From: Bacteroidales bacterium
GTDB taxonomy: Bacteria; Bacteroidota; Bacteroidia; Bacteroidales; UBA3824
Reading direction: 5' to 3'
Assembly (NCBI GenBank): GCA_016286055.1
Contig: JAEERW010000014.1
Span: 20,721 to 84,720 of the forward strand
Length of the DNA: 64,000 nt
This document shows positions 64,000-64,000 of the stretch, in pieces; position 1 is the first letter of the stretch, and each line of letters begins with the position of its first letter. Both the position numbers and the translations under genes were made by a program. The notes under the pieces were generated by a model, which was not told the DNA's origin, did not search any database, and saw only the letters and a program-made list of their open reading frames with translations.

Positions 64000-64000
64000 T

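Overview
The window is a chromosomal segment of a member of the Bacteroidota, most likely order Bacteroidales. The evidence is: two type IX secretion sorting domains (one type A, one type B); SusC-like TonB plug proteins; a complete Bat (Bacteroides aerotolerance) operon; the trp gene order B-E-G-D-C-F-A; an rSAM/lipoprotein pair; and Bacteroidota-type promoters. The last have the form TTTG-N19-TAnnTTTG and are perfect in front of all three tRNA genes. Shine-Dalgarno sequences are essentially absent. The genus cannot be fixed from this sequence alone.

Layout. 0-5.2 kb: radical SAM enzyme plus lipoprotein, a Ser/Thr kinase, and an RsuA/RluB pseudouridine synthase with a long Asn/Arg/Gly-rich N-terminus. 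5.2-14 kb: UbiA prenyltransferase, tRNA-Thr, glycerate kinase, tRNA-Lys, tRNA-Ser, and two large secreted T9SS cargo proteins. 14-26.3 kb: a Sia-like serine/threonine partner-switching module made of a degenerate SpoIIE phosphatase, two YfiR-PAS-SpoIIE sensor phosphatases, two SiaB kinases and one SiaC. An ABC-F ATPase, a DUF368 lipid-carrier transporter and an RNA methyltransferase lie within it. 26.4-35.6 kb: a complete trp operon, headed by a leader peptide with three tandem Trp codons and a terminator/antiterminator, and flanked by two paralogous barrel-less TonB plug proteins. 35.7-47.5 kb: the moxR-DUF58-Bat operon, which runs on into a sugar-kinase-like/RapZ fusion and an RluA-type pseudouridine synthase. 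47.5-50.2 kb: small membrane and secreted proteins, a Fur-family regulator and a methyltransferase. 50.2-54.8 kb: a tight five-gene operon (circularly permuted ATP-grasp, alpha-E, transglutaminase and two aspartoacylase-like proteins, one without its zinc histidines), probably making and processing an unknown peptide-like product. 55-56.8 kb: nitroreductase and aldo/keto reductase.

56.9-64 kb is a defence island. It holds an AbiEi/AbiEii toxin-antitoxin pair, a five-copy 33-bp direct-repeat array, and part of a DNA phosphorothioation (Dnd) cluster on the minus strand: dndD, a DndE-HerA ATPase fusion, and a GHKL-ATPase/PD-(D/E)XK nuclease. As written, dndD carries an in-frame ochre stop at codon 11 and the nuclease gene carries a single-base frameshift in an A5 tract, so the cluster looks inactivated or is affected by sequence errors. 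The rest of the cluster (dndC expected) lies beyond the right edge.

The most unusual items are the trp attenuator, the variant Dnd cluster with its two lesions, the ATP-grasp operon with a pseudo-hydrolase, the Sia-like module without a recognisable output, and the 33-bp repeat array.
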